Below the pieces are notes generated by a model that was given only the letters and a program-made list of their open reading frames with translations, was not told where the DNA came from and made no database searches. 64,000 nucleotides of DNA from Sipunculus nudus. Taxonomy: Eukaryota > Annelida > Sipuncula > Golfingiida > Sipunculidae. A program made the translations under genes and the position numbers. The stretch is from positions 11,435,501-11,499,500 of the forward strand of contig CM049308.1 of the NCBI GenBank assembly GCA_026874595.1, in the 5' to 3' direction. Below, in pieces: positions 1 through 13,387 of this stretch (position 1 is its first letter; each line of letters opens with the position of its first letter).

Positions 1-887
1 CCCTTTATTTAGTTGTGCATAAAAAAAATAATGGTGTCTTTCTTGACCTATGGAGTTGGGTAAATTTCATCTCAGTAGTTTTGCATAATGCTGCTAAGAC
101 ACTGACCAATAAACCAACAAATATGAAGACATTACCTCCTTGGCAGAGGTGAGAAAATCATAAGAATTTTTTAAACGTTGTGTGATAAGCTGTCTTCTCC
201 AGGAGGACCGAAGTGTGTACTAGTGTGTTTACCAGGGCTGGCTGGCCCAGGGTGACACTAGGGGTTTATTATTTATAGGAAGGTGCTAGAGTATCTTTTT
301 CCAAGTTAGAATCTTCATATCTATGAAATGTGGGCAAGACTAAGGTTTGTGCTGTGTCTGTCCGCACCAAATACTAAATTATATATGACTGACACTTAAG
401 TTAATTGTTCAAGATGATACAAGGTTTTTAAAGAGATGAGCTTGGTGAGCCCATAATGATATCTGGGGTATATGATTCTGATAGAAATTGACATGACTGA
501 CAAGATCCAGAGGGAGTCTTCAAAAATAAAATGCAATATAAAATTAAGATGGCATATTTAAATAGACAGGTCTACCTGCATAATAGGAATATCCTTTAAA
601 AAATTAGTACTAGAACCTTTATGTGTAGGTCAGCATGTTCACACACCTCTGTGTGCCATGTTTCTGGTTGTAAGTAATGGGGGCGTACTATGTTCTGACT
701 ATGGGCAATGCAGTGTTAAGCTGGATGGAGGGCCGTGTTATTTAGATTTATCTGATCAATATTGACATTGTAAACATATCTGTTAGTCTCATGTTTGCCA
801 GAGATTGTGGGATCCTTCTCAGTACCTCAGACATTGAATGTCTGGTGTGTATAGATATGAATTAGTAGCTTTCTTTGCGATCGACTT

Positions 888-1110
888 CCCAAATGATAAA
901 TCCTTGTAGATGATCCTAACATATACTTTCTCGGGTATGAATGTTTGTTGTGTTATGCTCAGGAGTATAAGGACTTCACTGTAATTAGTTTCTTGGTGAC
1001 ATCCAAATGATAAATCCTTGTAGATGATCCTAACTTTATACTTTCTCGGGTATGACTGTTTGTTGTGTTATGCTCAGGAGTATAAGGACTTCACTGTAAT
1101 TAGTTTCTTG
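888..1110. repeat. Tandem duplication, period about 114 bp
   Basis: Two adjacent near-identical copies sharing AAATGATAAATCCTTG, TACTTTCTCGGGTATGA and CAGGAGTATAAGGACTT blocks. The second copy starts at about 1003. A few substitutions distinguish them, so the duplication is fairly young. Confidence 0.9.
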
Positions 1111-3419
1111 ACGGAAAGCTTCCCCAATCAGATAAGTGTTAAATAAGGTCAAATCTGGTATAATGAATTGCAAGCCCTCGATTAATTTGAAATTGATTTT
1201 TAACCTCTGAATCAATTCATTTAGATTACTGGTATTAATTTTTTTGCATGTACCACCCTGAAGTCCTCTGTGAGCTCTAAAATATGACAGAGTAGTTCAC
1301 TGTGACAAAGTTCCTAGCTCACAATTAATCTAAGCATGTGCCCTAAATCTACTTTATATGTTCACTAATGGACCATTCCACTTGCATAGAAACATATATG
1401 GCAGAGACAAACAGAGGGGAGCTACATTGTCTTCTTTAATTAACTGAAATTTACTAATTTTCATTTTCCAAATATTGCTTTTATCTAAAAAAAATTACAT
1501 TTAATACTTAAGTAAGAATTGAATTGAAAAATGAATTGAAGGTAATGAATTGATAATTGAATTCACAGCCTAATAATTTGTCAGAACTTTATGGTTTCTT
1601 GGTGGTTACTATAGTGTATGAATATGAATGCACTTGAGTGTTTCTGTTGGATTTAGGCCATGAAGGGGTTAAACTTGAACCATCACTTTTGGCAGTCACT
1701 GACATTATCTTTCATACTATCTGCCCGATTGTATCATGAAAATTAATGTACAAAGGGTGGAAATAAAGTGTTTATGCCCAACTACTATAAATTAAATGCC
1801 CTAAGGTATCAATAAAATGGGAATCTAGGACAAACTAAATTTGTAATATATGCATCTGTAGTTAAATACACCTGAGGTATCAGAGAAATGTCACGATGAC
1901 AGCCACACTAAGGTCACATTGTCCTTCAAGATACATATACAGTATATTCTCGGTGATATCTAATGCTGCTAGGATTAAAATTCCAAAAGGTAAAAAATCC
2001 TCAGCTTGCAGGAGTAACCTGCATTTATTAAGTCAGGTGTTGATAGAAGCAAAGGTAATTGTTAAATATAAGGTCTACAGTATCTGTATTAAATGAATAT
2101 AGCAGAACACATTGGCAAAATCAAAATAATGAACATAAGCAGCATATTAACTTTGACTAATTACACGTAGTGAATAAATTAATATTAATATTAAATGTGC
2201 AGATATCAATATACAGCACATGAAGCATAATTGCATAATAATTAGAATAATTAATAAATGGTGAAAACTGTGTAATAAGACCACTTGTGAAAATGGCATA
2301 AAGTGCATGGTCCTAATTCACAGGTGGTCTTATTTGATAAATCACTTATAACCAATGTGATACATTCAATTCACTCAAGGTGGCCTTTTCGCACAGATGG
2401 TCTGATAAGACAGGTGGTCTTTCAGACAGGTTTCACTATTGCATAAGGGTGTGAAGGTGAAGCATGTATGCTGTAGTTGGTATAAGGGTATGCATTGCTT
2501 ATATACCTGTACCCTGACATTGTTTTACAGGTGTGAAGGGGTTATTAGGTGAGCCCAGCAGGTGTCTGCACTGTCTCACCTGTACCATACCTCTCACCTG
2601 CACTCTGTACACCTGAATGGGTGATTACCTGGATCTGTGTACCTGTGTATACACTCTCCTGACAAATGTGAAACTGCACTTGTGTCTGTATTATCCTGCA
2701 TGGCACATGTCCAAGGTTGAATATGCACAGAGAGTACAGGACACTACATTCCAATCCACTGGAATGTCCAGGTGTAATATTAACAGCGTGATTTGTCAGT
2801 AAAGTATACACAGAGTCAACACACTGGTATAAGGGCCACCCCATCATAAGGGGACACATCTATATTATAGACACCCCTTCTGTCTTAATTAATGATATTG
2901 ATTGGCTGATGATCGATTATAATCAGTGAATGGTCAGGTTGGTGCAAACGATGCAATGATCATTTTGCAGTGTTTATTTTTTAGAGTGAAGACTCTACTC
3001 ATGGACATGCAGACTTGATGGACATTTCTTAATATATAATCAATACCTTTACTTATGTATGATGTGTAAATGTAATGTTGATGATAGGTTTAAATGATCA
3101 TACTTAAAGGTGTCTGTTATGAGATCTTTTTCCTGTATATAATTTTCAGAGTTGTTCAGTATTAACACAGCTAGCTTACTTTGTCAGTGAAAGTGAGAAT
3201 GAGCTTGCCTTGTCAGGTACAAATACGTCCTGAAAGAAAGACCAGTACTGAGTGCTCCATGTGTACACATACATTGTGCTCCGAAACTCCTATATATCTG
3301 TGTAACTGTCCCTTCCCAGTAGAGCATTATGCAGATCTCTTCTTTGGCCACATTTGATGATCTTGGAAAGCCAGTGGAACTAAAAGACTTCATGAGGCAA
3401 ATCATCTCAAATGTTTATA

Positions 3420-3421
<2 letters not shown>

Positions 3422-3480
<59 letters not shown>
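3422..3480. repeat. (TA)n microsatellite
   Basis: About 29 uninterrupted TA units, flanked by unique sequence. Confidence 0.97.
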
Positions 3481-3482
<2 letters not shown>

Positions 3483-5000
3483 ATTATGTAACATTCAGCA
3501 GTCATTCTGTATTACAAAAGCATGCAGGAAAAAATGAGGAGGACTGAAAACCTGTGGTGACTGGTGAGAGTAAAAAGTATTTCATTGTTATGTAATAAAT
3601 AAAATATTAATTAATTGCTACATTATAAATAAAATATTAGTCCATTTATATGTAATAAATAGAATATTACTTCTTTTTTGTTTTACATTATGAATACAGG
3701 AAGGAATTGTACAAGAACATAAAGAAGTAATTATATATATACCAGAAGTCATATGTTTACATTTATAATAATATATATAACTTTAGCTGTTCCATATCAT
3801 ACTTCAGAGCACAGGATGGAAGCAAGAAAAACTGAGTACTTAATGAATCCATAATGTAGGGTTGTCTGTATAGGTTATAGTAAAAGTAAATTACTGAATT
3901 GAAGACAATCAATACCTAGAAAAGAGTAAAATGTCTATAGTATAATGTGACATTGACCAGTCTATATCATATTTAAGATGAGAGGAAGGTAGACGACAAA
4001 TTTAAGAAATCAATGAATCAAGGAATGTAACATATGGTTGTCTGTGTTACGTAACATTTTCCATTTCCAGATTACATTAAAGGTAACAGGCAAGAAATGA
4101 GCTGAAAGGAAGACTTAATGAAGCAAACAATGTCTTGTGCATGTGCATCTAACCCTACATGGTACAGCATGAGATAAACCCCAGGTAGCACACCTGTGAT
4201 TAATTTAGAGTTCAGGTGACTGGGCCAGGTAACACACAGGTAACATTAACCAACCCTTTACGGGTGGTGATGTTAACCAGCCTCTCCTGGTACAGTTACA
4301 CAGGTTCCTCAGATCTGGAATCAGTCTTGACTGGCCGTCGTATCTGGACACACTTAGGCTTGTTACGCTCTGTGAAGTGTGAGTTTTGGCACAGGTTCAG
4401 TTGGTGTGATGGAAGCAGAGCTCGATGTACTGACATACTCTCATTAATTTTGCTTTATTAGCCAGTACAGGTTACATACTTTTGTTATCATTTTGTGAAT
4501 AAAAGCAGATGGATCAAGAAATTTCAGATAAAAAACTTGGTGTGAAAACATAATAAGAAATCCAGCAGAGATAAAGGTTTGATGTTGGAGAAATGTGAAC
4601 TTCTAGCTGCTTTGCATTAATTGCAAAATCAGCAATGGAAATATGTTATGAAATTGATTACCATTATTGGCATTTGGGACAAGTCTTATAGGGATCGAGA
4701 GACAGTTGATTAAGTTGAACCCTGTGATGATTAATATTCAAACTTACACCTGTACTAAAATGTGATCATTTGAAAGATAATACTGGGTCTTGCCTCTGGT
4801 CATTTGTTATCTGCATTAACCCACAGTAAGAAATGATATTATTTATATTATTAGTCAGCAATGACATTTTTGGTGTCTACTTTTAAGTAAAAGATACTAT
4901 TCCTGTGTAGGAATATAATTAAAAGAATATAATTAAAAATATGTGATTTTAACCATTTATAATCTTTGATGCTGCAACAGTATCTGCTATATCAGGGCTA

Positions 5001-5210
5001 GTTAGGAGGTAGCTAAGTCGTTGGAGTGTTGGCCTCCAAACTAGAACCTCTGACTTTCTTTAATTGATGTCTTAACAACAGGTTATCTTCTGGTGTAAAT
5101 TATACATGGAAGTCCAGAAGGATTATAAGAGCATGCATTTCTTATCATATCATCAATTTCATCCTCATTCGTTAGACAGTGTTGCCAACAGGCCATGGAC
5201 CTATCCTTTT
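5001..5210 (+). mobile_element. tRNA-derived SINE-like element
   Basis: The head TAGCTAAGTCGTTGG fits the A box of the pol III internal promoter, followed by a tRNA-like GTTGGCCTCC stem. The B box is weak. The body contains AAGTCCAGAAGG and a CATCCTCATTCGTTAGACAG tail motif that recurs elsewhere in the window. The exact ends are uncertain. Confidence 0.5.
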
Positions 5211-5461
5211 AAAAGTTCCTCCTGTTTCTTTAAAGAATCACACAAGGCTTGTGAATGGCCTTAACAAAGCCTAAAGTCTATACTTTTAAAATATTTGTTA
5301 AGGTCAGTACTTTTGCAGATTCATGCATACAGTACCTAGTTCGTTGAAACATTCTTACAAGACAGATATGGAGTTTGCACTAAATTATCTCTTTAATGAG
5401 TTCTGGTTAGTAACAAAATGTTGCATATCTGTAAAACCATTGTGAACACGTCCTGTAAAAA

Positions 5462-5973
5462 ATGACATGCACATATAACACAGCTTTTGTTGTATTAATG
5501 GGTCCGATTTTCAGGATAAAAGAAATATTATCAAAACAAATAATGTTACAGGATGTTCAAGCTCCTCAGAAATATCCTTGGAGGTGTGCCATCATATTTT
5601 GCGCAGTCATTTTGCATGTGTCGGTATGGGAGCATAACATGAGCAAGTCCAAGTTTATCTGTGATCATTTTCTGTCTGAGCTAAGATTTTATGGTATTTC
5701 TGTTATCTGTAAAGAAGAAGAGTGGTCGTATTGTTTTCAGGTACACACAGCATCTGACGGTTGTTTACCTGGCTACAATCAATCCGATTATGTCTACCAG
5801 GTGTGGGGGGTTTATATCAGTATACCTGAGTATGTAAAACGACTTGTGATTGCGTTAATGTTAGCAGTGTCCCTGAGTTTTATATTGGTGTTTATAATAC
5901 AACATGGTGAATGTATAAATGTTGGCTGTGTCAAATGTATGATTAATGTCCTTTCGACACCTCATCTTGCAAG
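5462..5973 (+). CDS. Possible claudin/PMP22-like tetraspan exon (nested or neighbouring gene)
   Basis: Seen: the longest non-repetitive open frame in the window (171 codons), ending exactly at an AG/GTAAGG donor (exon end 5973, phase 2). An in-frame acceptor-like TTTTCAG sits at 5508-5514 and an internal ATG at 5543. From that ATG the product would have a short N-tail, a hydrophobic stretch (about residues 40-56 of the full frame), a roughly 70-residue loop with cysteines at 83, 91 and 101, a second hydrophobic stretch (127-147), then a Cys-rich turn. Known: claudin/PMP22 proteins have this TM1-loop-TM2 order, with a G-L-W-x-x-C and second cysteine in the loop. Here the matching site reads G-I-S-V-I-C, so the tryptophan is missing. 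Inference: an N-terminal half of a tetraspan protein or a decayed copy. The phase-2 end does not fit exon A (phase 1), so it is not a CRIM1 exon. No TM3-TM4 exon was found. Chance remains possible. Confidence 0.3.
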
Positions 5974-7038
5974 GTAAGGAGCAATATCTTACTTTGTTGT
6001 TTGCTGTTGCATTCCGTTGGCAACTTGAGAAACTTGAAGTGAGATTAGACTTAGCGTAACAGCATATTTTAAGTGCAGTATCATTCCTAACTGCCTCCTT
6101 ACCACCGCATCATTACAGATGGTGATCTGTAAACATTCTTTCAACACTAATTCCTGGAGGTGTCTCAGTACTTCTGGTAAACTGCCAGTATCTTTTGACC
6201 TCGGAGGTGGTTAGAATAGAAACTTAACAATCGGAATCTTGACAGTGACTGCAAGGCATTTCCCTATTTGTTATGTCGATTAGGGGCATCACAACTGTGA
6301 TGGAGATAAACTTGTGTTGTTCTTGGAATTAAAGGGCAAAGTACCATTGTTCTTGTTATCAAAAGAGGTGATTGTTGCAAAAAAGCTCAGCCATGCACCG
6401 TTATAGACCACACAGATCATAGATAGGTATATTGCGCTTAGAGTTGAGATAAACTGATATTTTTCTTGGAACTGGGCTGAGGGGGTGGGGGTTATCGCTG
6501 GTTACTTTTAATACACAGGTGCTTCTAGTGTATTCACGGGGTTTCATCCTTTGAGTATAATAGCTGTGTCATGTTGTACTCTGAGCTGTGCACAATGGGC
6601 TGTTGATGATCTCAAGTGTAGAGACTATAAAATACTCAAGCATTGTTCTTGCATATCAGTAATGCTATAAGAAACAATTGTTTTTGGTTCAAACATTTTC
6701 TCCTAGTGTTTTAGTGGAGTAGCTTTGTCATTCTAAATTTTTTGACATACTGAATGACCTGAAGGATTTCTCTCATTGTATATTGATAGGCTACACCATA
6801 GCTGTGTCAACAGTGGGTGGAAGTTTTATGTTAAGTGAAAAAGCTGTGAAATATGTTGTGTGATAGATGACAGGTTGTTTTTGGGTTTTCATAGAATCAC
6901 TTGAAAATAGAAAAATCATAGAACACAGATAAAATGTGTTTATATTATTATAACATGAGGACAAAAATACATAAATGGAATTGTAAATGTTTTTAATAAC
7001 CTGTACTGCATTTTTCACCTTATCTTCAAACCTGTGTG

Positions 7039-7053
7039 CCCCCCCCCCCCCCC
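7039..7053. repeat. Poly-C tract
   Basis: Fifteen consecutive C on the + strand. Similar tracts occur at 22829-22845, 33604-33624 and 42109-42121, all in the same orientation relative to the gene. Confidence 0.95.
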
Positions 7054-7336
7054 TTTGATGAATAATATAGTATACCAATTATTTAAGTACACAATGCTTA
7101 ATTCTCAATCACCTTTACAAAACCTACATTTGGTAGCCAGAAAGATATGGTTGCTATTAACAGTTTTACCAGTTGGAACTTTGACAGTTTCACCAGTTGG
7201 AACACTCAATAGAACCTCAGAGATTTGCTCTGATGTCTTACTGACTGACATATTATGACTTCTCAGTCATTCTTATCCTGTGTGTATAAAACCTGAAATC
7301 CAGAAGGCTTAGTCATAATATATTATTCTTATCATA

Positions 7337-7531
7337 TACAGAGAAACCTCTTTATTGTGGGCATCTCCTTGGACTGGGCCAAATTAAATACTTTATAGAG
7401 GTGCCCCCTATATGGAGGTCCTGAGCACCAGTCATATAATAATGTGGAGAAAAATGGGACTGTTAAAAACTGCCCACTAAGTAGAAGTGCTGACTTTATG
7501 GAGGGGCCTGCTAGAAGAGGTTCAACTGGTT
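7337..7531. mobile_element. MITE-like element with ACCTCTT terminal inverted repeats
   Basis: The 5' end CAGAGAAACCTCTT and 3' end AAGAGGTTCAACTG are imperfect inverted repeats (11 of 14 match), next to a TA on the left. The interior has short inverted GTGGGCA/TGCCC-type blocks. No coding capacity. It resembles the elements at 47251 and 50163, consistent with a TA-targeting (Tc1/mariner-type) non-autonomous family. Confidence 0.6.
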
Positions 7532-8684
7532 ATCTTCATCCTTACCCAGTACCAGTAGATGGTACTACCTATTGGCTATTGACCTATCGATATGGGAAAA
7601 AAATAAAATATATATACAAATGAAAGAATAGAATTATAAAGCAGCCCGTTTAGTTTTCTTTTACCACCAGTGCTGGCTTCTGAACACAGACATATTGTTT
7701 AAACTGTAAGTCAAAGCAGCATGCCACAAACAGCATACAGTAGCTGCCCCAGCCTCAGTCTGCTTGTACACAGCCTGGATTCCTGCTGGACTAGCCAGCC
7801 AATTGTTACAGTGTGATAATGAAATCTGGCACTGCTGCTAACTACACCAGCAGCCTCCCTATCTACATCTCACAGCTGGCATCTGACGGATACCTCCTCT
7901 TCTCTTCACTCCTCTCTATCCTTCTGTCTCTCTTTGTCTTTCTCTTTCACCGAACATGCAAGCTGTGTCTATCTTTCTATGTTTAATGCTGTCTTTTACT
8001 CTCATATCCACACACACATGTACACTTACACACATAGTGTCACATACACTGATTTGTAAGAGCTATGGGTCAATGTTTGATGTGACAGTACCATGGTAGC
8101 CTCATTGTGCATTATAACAGTTGGGCACAAATTAAATTCCTGGATGCTATCATGATGCTGCCACTATATTATGGTTACAAGTTACAACTTACACAGAAAC
8201 CCTTATGCATGGTCAACCTATATTTTTTTTAATAATAATAATGATAATAATAAAGTTCTGATTGACTCAGTAGCAGCCTACACACATCTAAGGACATTTA
8301 GAGTAATCTTGAGTTTTTCTCTGTTTAACAACATAACTTGTATCCCTTCCTTCATCATCATTCCATTCATTCATTTTTAAATATTTGTATTGAGATATAG
8401 TTATAGTCTATCTTGTCATATGTACCCAGTGAGCAATTACCTTTGGGATTCTTACTATCAGTTCATCAGGAACAATTGTTTCAGTCCTCTCTCACTAACT
8501 TAAAAAAAAATTCTCTTCTTTCTACATTTATAACTGATAAAGTGTTTCATTGATTCTCTCTCACTAACCTATTGACCACTTTTGTTAATTCTCATTCAAT
8601 TCAATATGGAGTAAATGATTTTCCTGGAAATGTTAGGGAAGTTTTATTTATTTTATAGAGTGATCTGAATTTTAAAAAATCCAG

Positions 8685-8725
8685 CCTTGGTGGAGGTATG
8701 TGCTTTCCTGTGCTCTCTACGTAGT
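8685..8725 (+). mobile_element. Putative 3' end of a dispersed element (TTGG.GGAGGT)
   Basis: The sequence CCTTGGTGGAGGTATGTGC followed by CTCTCTACG resembles the 3' end of the dispersed repeat whose 5' end (CCAAGGAGGTTATG-like) appears at 15279, 16638, 58430 and 61541. CCAAGG and CCTTGG form an inverted pair. A similar TTGGCAGAGGT is at about 142-152. Based on pattern only. Confidence 0.35.
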
Positions 8726-9497
8726 ATGATTATTGAGGAGGGGAGATCAGTCAAGTGGAACCAGTACCCAGTCAACTGAGGAGACAGGTTAATTGTGATG
8801 TTAAAAAGATGGATAATTGATGGTCTATATGTTTATACATGTCATTCTCCTGTGATCTCTCCATCCTTCATCTGTCTTATCCCTTGTCATCTTCATCTCA
8901 CTCCTTGTCACTGCATCCTTAACAAAATAATCAGTGTATCATATATTATAGTGTTCCTCTAACTTACCATGGAATATTTCCCACCTCATGTGGGATACTA
9001 TATTAGAGTCTTCCTTAAGCTATATTTCCTACCTTTTGTTGGATAAATAAGTGTATGATAAATTATAATGTTCCTCTAACTCACTGTGGAATATTTCCCA
9101 CCTAATGTATGATACTATATTAGGGAGTTCCTTTAACAACCTATTTACCGTGACTACATTTACTTGTGCAGGGTAAATTATAATGTTCTTTAAACTGAAC
9201 ATGTAATATTTCTCATATTTTATTTTTAACAGTCACAAAGAGGTTTTGTCTTTGGAATCAACACTTTAGGTAAATTGATGAAAGACAGAATATGTTTTGA
9301 TGAATAAATTAATATTAAAAATATGAAAAACCACATTTTTGAACAGAAGTAAATCCTCAGAAGAGTTCATTGGTGCACTATTTCTCTGGCACATGCACAC
9401 ATGTTGTCAGGAAGGATTGCCTGTTTCATTTCAGGTAAATGATTTGAATTCAACATATTTGGAATGAACATTTGGTTAAATATCATTTACCAGTAAT

Positions 9498-12400
9498 TAG
9501 CTCAGCTGACTATAAGTCATCTGAGCTATAGTCGTGGTCCATTGTCCGTCGTCCGTCCGTCCGTCCGTCCGTAGATGTGGCCATTTTGAAACCGTAAGAC
9601 CTAGGAATCCAAAATTCAGCACAATGTTAGATGTCCTCAAGATCTCCTACCAAGCCGAAAACTGGGTCTTTGCGACTTCATTCCTTTGAGAAATTAAGGA
9701 AAAACCTCAATTTTTTATTAAAAACCTATTTTCACACTTTAGGACTGCCTAATATCAAAACCACTCATCTGTTTTTCCTCATATTTCCTATAAATAATCC
9801 TCTATATAATTCCTATGTACATGCCGGAAATTAGGTCTGTATTATTTAATTTAAAAAAGTTATGGGCCCAAACATAATGCATTTTGTTAATAATCAGGAA
9901 AGAAATTTTATCACTTAACACAAAACTTGTTAAAGCTAAGCACTTTTTTTTCCAGTAATATTACTTTTATTAATCAAAATTAAATTGTATACCCAAAATT
10001 AGATCAAAATCTTTTAAATTTTTAAAAATATTAGCAAAAATAAAAAATTGGTACCTTAAATTTTGCCCAACTTTGACCATGGCACGTTTTTTTGCTGTAA
10101 CTGCTGTGGATTTAATTTTCACAGCATGTTTTTGTTAGCATTTCAACTGTTAACACCAAAAATTTGAAACCAGTTGATCAAAAACTGTAGATTTTATTCA
10201 AGTTTTCAAGCACCATGTCACATATTGCTAGTGTTATGCAGTTTGCTAGAGCTCAGCTCCCGAGCTTCAGCTCTAAGTTCCTTAAATTTGGCAAACAGTT
10301 AGATTTCTCCAAAATCCCCTACCATGCCAAGAATTTGGTCACTAGGACTTAATTCCTTCGAGATATCAATGAAAAACTTCATTTTTCCATTAAAAACCCA
10401 ATGTTACACTTTAAGACTGCCTAATATCAAAACCACTGATCTGACTTTGATCATATATAATATACATATTTTTCTATACATTCACTATGCACATGCCAGA
10501 AATGATGTCAGTATTGTGTATTTTTTTTAAGTTATGGGCCCAAACATAATGCACTTTGTAAAAAATCAAGAAATATATTTACTCCCTTAACAAGGGCATT
10601 GCTGAAGCTAGAGATCTTTTTTGTCAGGGATGTAACATTATTTAATCAAGATTCAATTGAATACCCAAAATTAGTTCTGAATTTTTCAAATTTTATAAGT
10701 TATTGGTATAAATATAAAATTAGTACCTTAAATTTTGCCCAACTGTGACCATGGCACTTTTGTTTCCCGTGAGCACTGTTGATATAATTTTCATATCATG
10801 CACACATAAGGATTTCAGCTTTTTAGTTTAGAAAGCTGAAAGAAATTTGCCAAATATTGTAGCTTTTATTAATGTTTTTTATGAGACCCGGTCAGACTTT
10901 GGCTCTCTCCAGCCCCTCTTGAGTCACATGTATGTTGACCTTGTTGACCTTTTTTATCAAATTATGCACGCTTGAGGGGAGAATCCAGGCAGCTTATGGC
11001 CAGCCACAGTTGATCCAGGTGTTCAACCAAACTCATCTAGTAGTTTTAACCAACAACATAACAATAAACAATAAATTAATAAATTTTTATTGGTTTTTAA
11101 TAACAAATTAAAGAAAAATAGGAAAGGAATTTGTTAGTTTATAATAACAGGAAATTAACTTGCAGTTACTGATGATATAAGAATCTTGTATCGATGGGTA
11201 GAATGTCACATATTCCAAATAACACCATGCAGTCACCTATGGCATTTTTCAGTTCATTTTTAATAATAAAGAAGTAAATCATATTATTCATTACTAATCA
11301 TTAAGGATTATATGAAGGAAATTAATGATAGACAAAGATGCAGTTAATAATATTAATCTAGATTCCTACTGTGTCTAGTGTGTACATTGATGTGAAATAA
11401 GTCCAGAATGAATTTTTTACAGTTATTTTTAGCTCAGCTGACTATAAGTCATCTGAGCTATAGTCGTGGTCCATTGTCTGTCGTCCGTCCGTCTGTCCGT
11501 CCGTCCATCCGTCCGTCCGTCCGTCCGTAGATGTGGCACGTTTTGAAACCGTAAGACCTAGGAATCCAAAATTCGGCATAATGTTAGATGTCCCCAAGAT
11601 CTCCTACCAAGCCGAAAACTGGGTCTTTGCAACTTCGTTCCTTTGAGAAATAAAGGAAAAACCTCAATTTTTTATTAAAAACCTATTTTCACACTTCAGG
11701 ACTGCCTAATATCAAAACCACTCATCTGTTTTTCCTCATATTTACCATAAATATTCCTCTATATAGTTCCTATGTACATGCAAGAAATTATGTCTGTATT
11801 ATTTAATTTAAAAAAGTTATGGGCCCAAACATAATGCATTTTGTAAAAAATCAGGAAAGATATTTGATCACTTAACACAAAAAATGTTAAAGCTATTGAC
11901 CTTTTTTCCAGTAATATAACTTTAATTAATCAAAATTAAATTGTATACCCAAAATTAGATGAAAATCTTTTAAATTTTCTAAAATATTAATAAAAATAAA
12001 AAATTGGTACCTTAAATTTAGCCCAACTTTGACCATGGCACGTTTTTTTCCTGTAAGTACTGTGGATTTAATTTTCACAGCATGTTTTTGTTAGCATTTC
12101 AACTGTTAACACCAAAAATTTGAAACCAGTTGATCAAAAACTGTAGATTTTAATAAGTTTTCAAGCACCATGTAACATATTGTTTACATTAAGCTAGTGT
12201 TATGCAGTTTGCAAGAGCTCAGCTCCCCAGCTTCAGCTCTTAGTTCCTTAAATTCGGCATACAGTTAGATGTCTCCAAAATCCCCTACCATGCCAAGAAT
12301 TTGGTCACTAGGACTTAATACCTTCGAGATATTAATGAAAAACTTCATTTTCCATTAAAAACCCATTGTTACACTTCAAGACTGCCTAATATCAAAACCA

Positions 12401-13387
12401 CTGATCTGACTTTAATCATAAATAATATACATATTTTTCATTCTCTATGCACATGCCAGAATGATGTCAGTATTGCGTAATTGTTTTAAGTTATGGGCCC
12501 AAACATAATGCACTTTGTAAAAAATCAAGAAATATATTTACTCCCTTAACAAGGGCATTGCTGAAGCTAGAGATTTTTTTGTCAGGGATGTAACATTTTT
12601 TAATCAAGATTCAATTGAATACCCAAAATTAGTTCTGAATTTTTCAAATTTTATAAGTTATTAGTATAAATATAAAATTAGTACCTTAAATTTTGCCCAA
12701 CCGTGACCATGGCACGTTTGTGTCCTGTGAGCACTGTTGATATAATTTTCATATCATGCACACATTAGGATTTCAGCTTTTTAGTGTAGAAAGCTGAAAG
12801 AAATTGGCCAAAAATTGTAGCTTTTATTAATGTTTTTTATGAGACCCTGTCAGACTTTGGCTCTCTCCAGCCCCTCTTGAGTCACCTGTATGTTGACCTT
12901 GTTGACCTTTCATCAAATTATGCACGCTTGAGGCGAGGCATCCAGGCAGCTTATGGCCAGCCACAGTTGATCCAGGTGTCCAACCCAACTCATCTAGTAG
13001 TTTTAACCAACAACATAACAATAAACAATAAATTAATAAATTTTTATTGGTTTTTAATAACAAATTAAAGAAAAATAGAAAAGGAATTTGTTAGTTTATA
13101 ATAACAGGATATTAACTTGCAGTTACTGATGATATAAGAATCTTGTATCGATGGGTAAAATGTCACATATCCAAATAACACCATGCAGTCACCTATGGCA
13201 TTTTTCAGTTCAATTTTAATGATAAAGAAGTAAATCATATTATTCATTATTAATCATTAGGGATCATATGAAGGAAATTAATGATAGACAAAGATGCAGT
13301 TGATAATATTAATCTAGATTCCTACTGTGTCTAGTGTGTACATTGATGTGAAATTAGTCCAAAATGAATTTTTTACAGTTATTTTTT
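9498..13387 (+). repeat. Two head-to-tail 1.93-kb units of the rolling-circle element
   Basis: Unit 1 is about 9498-11429 and unit 2 about 11430-13387, with a period of 1932 bp and high identity. Each unit contains an older internal duplication offset by about 675 bp: CTCCTACCAAGCCGAAAACT near 9643 versus CCCCTACCATGCCAAGAATT near 10317, both followed by the block ACTGCCTAATATCAAAACCA. Each unit also has a GTCC microsatellite near its start (9545-9573 and 11483-11530). Confidence 0.9.

Noticed and set aside
9631-10530. Two similar 67-68 codon frames as a small gene family
   Set aside because: They come from the internal 675-bp duplication of the rolling-circle element, are not kept open in the second unit, and have no domain.
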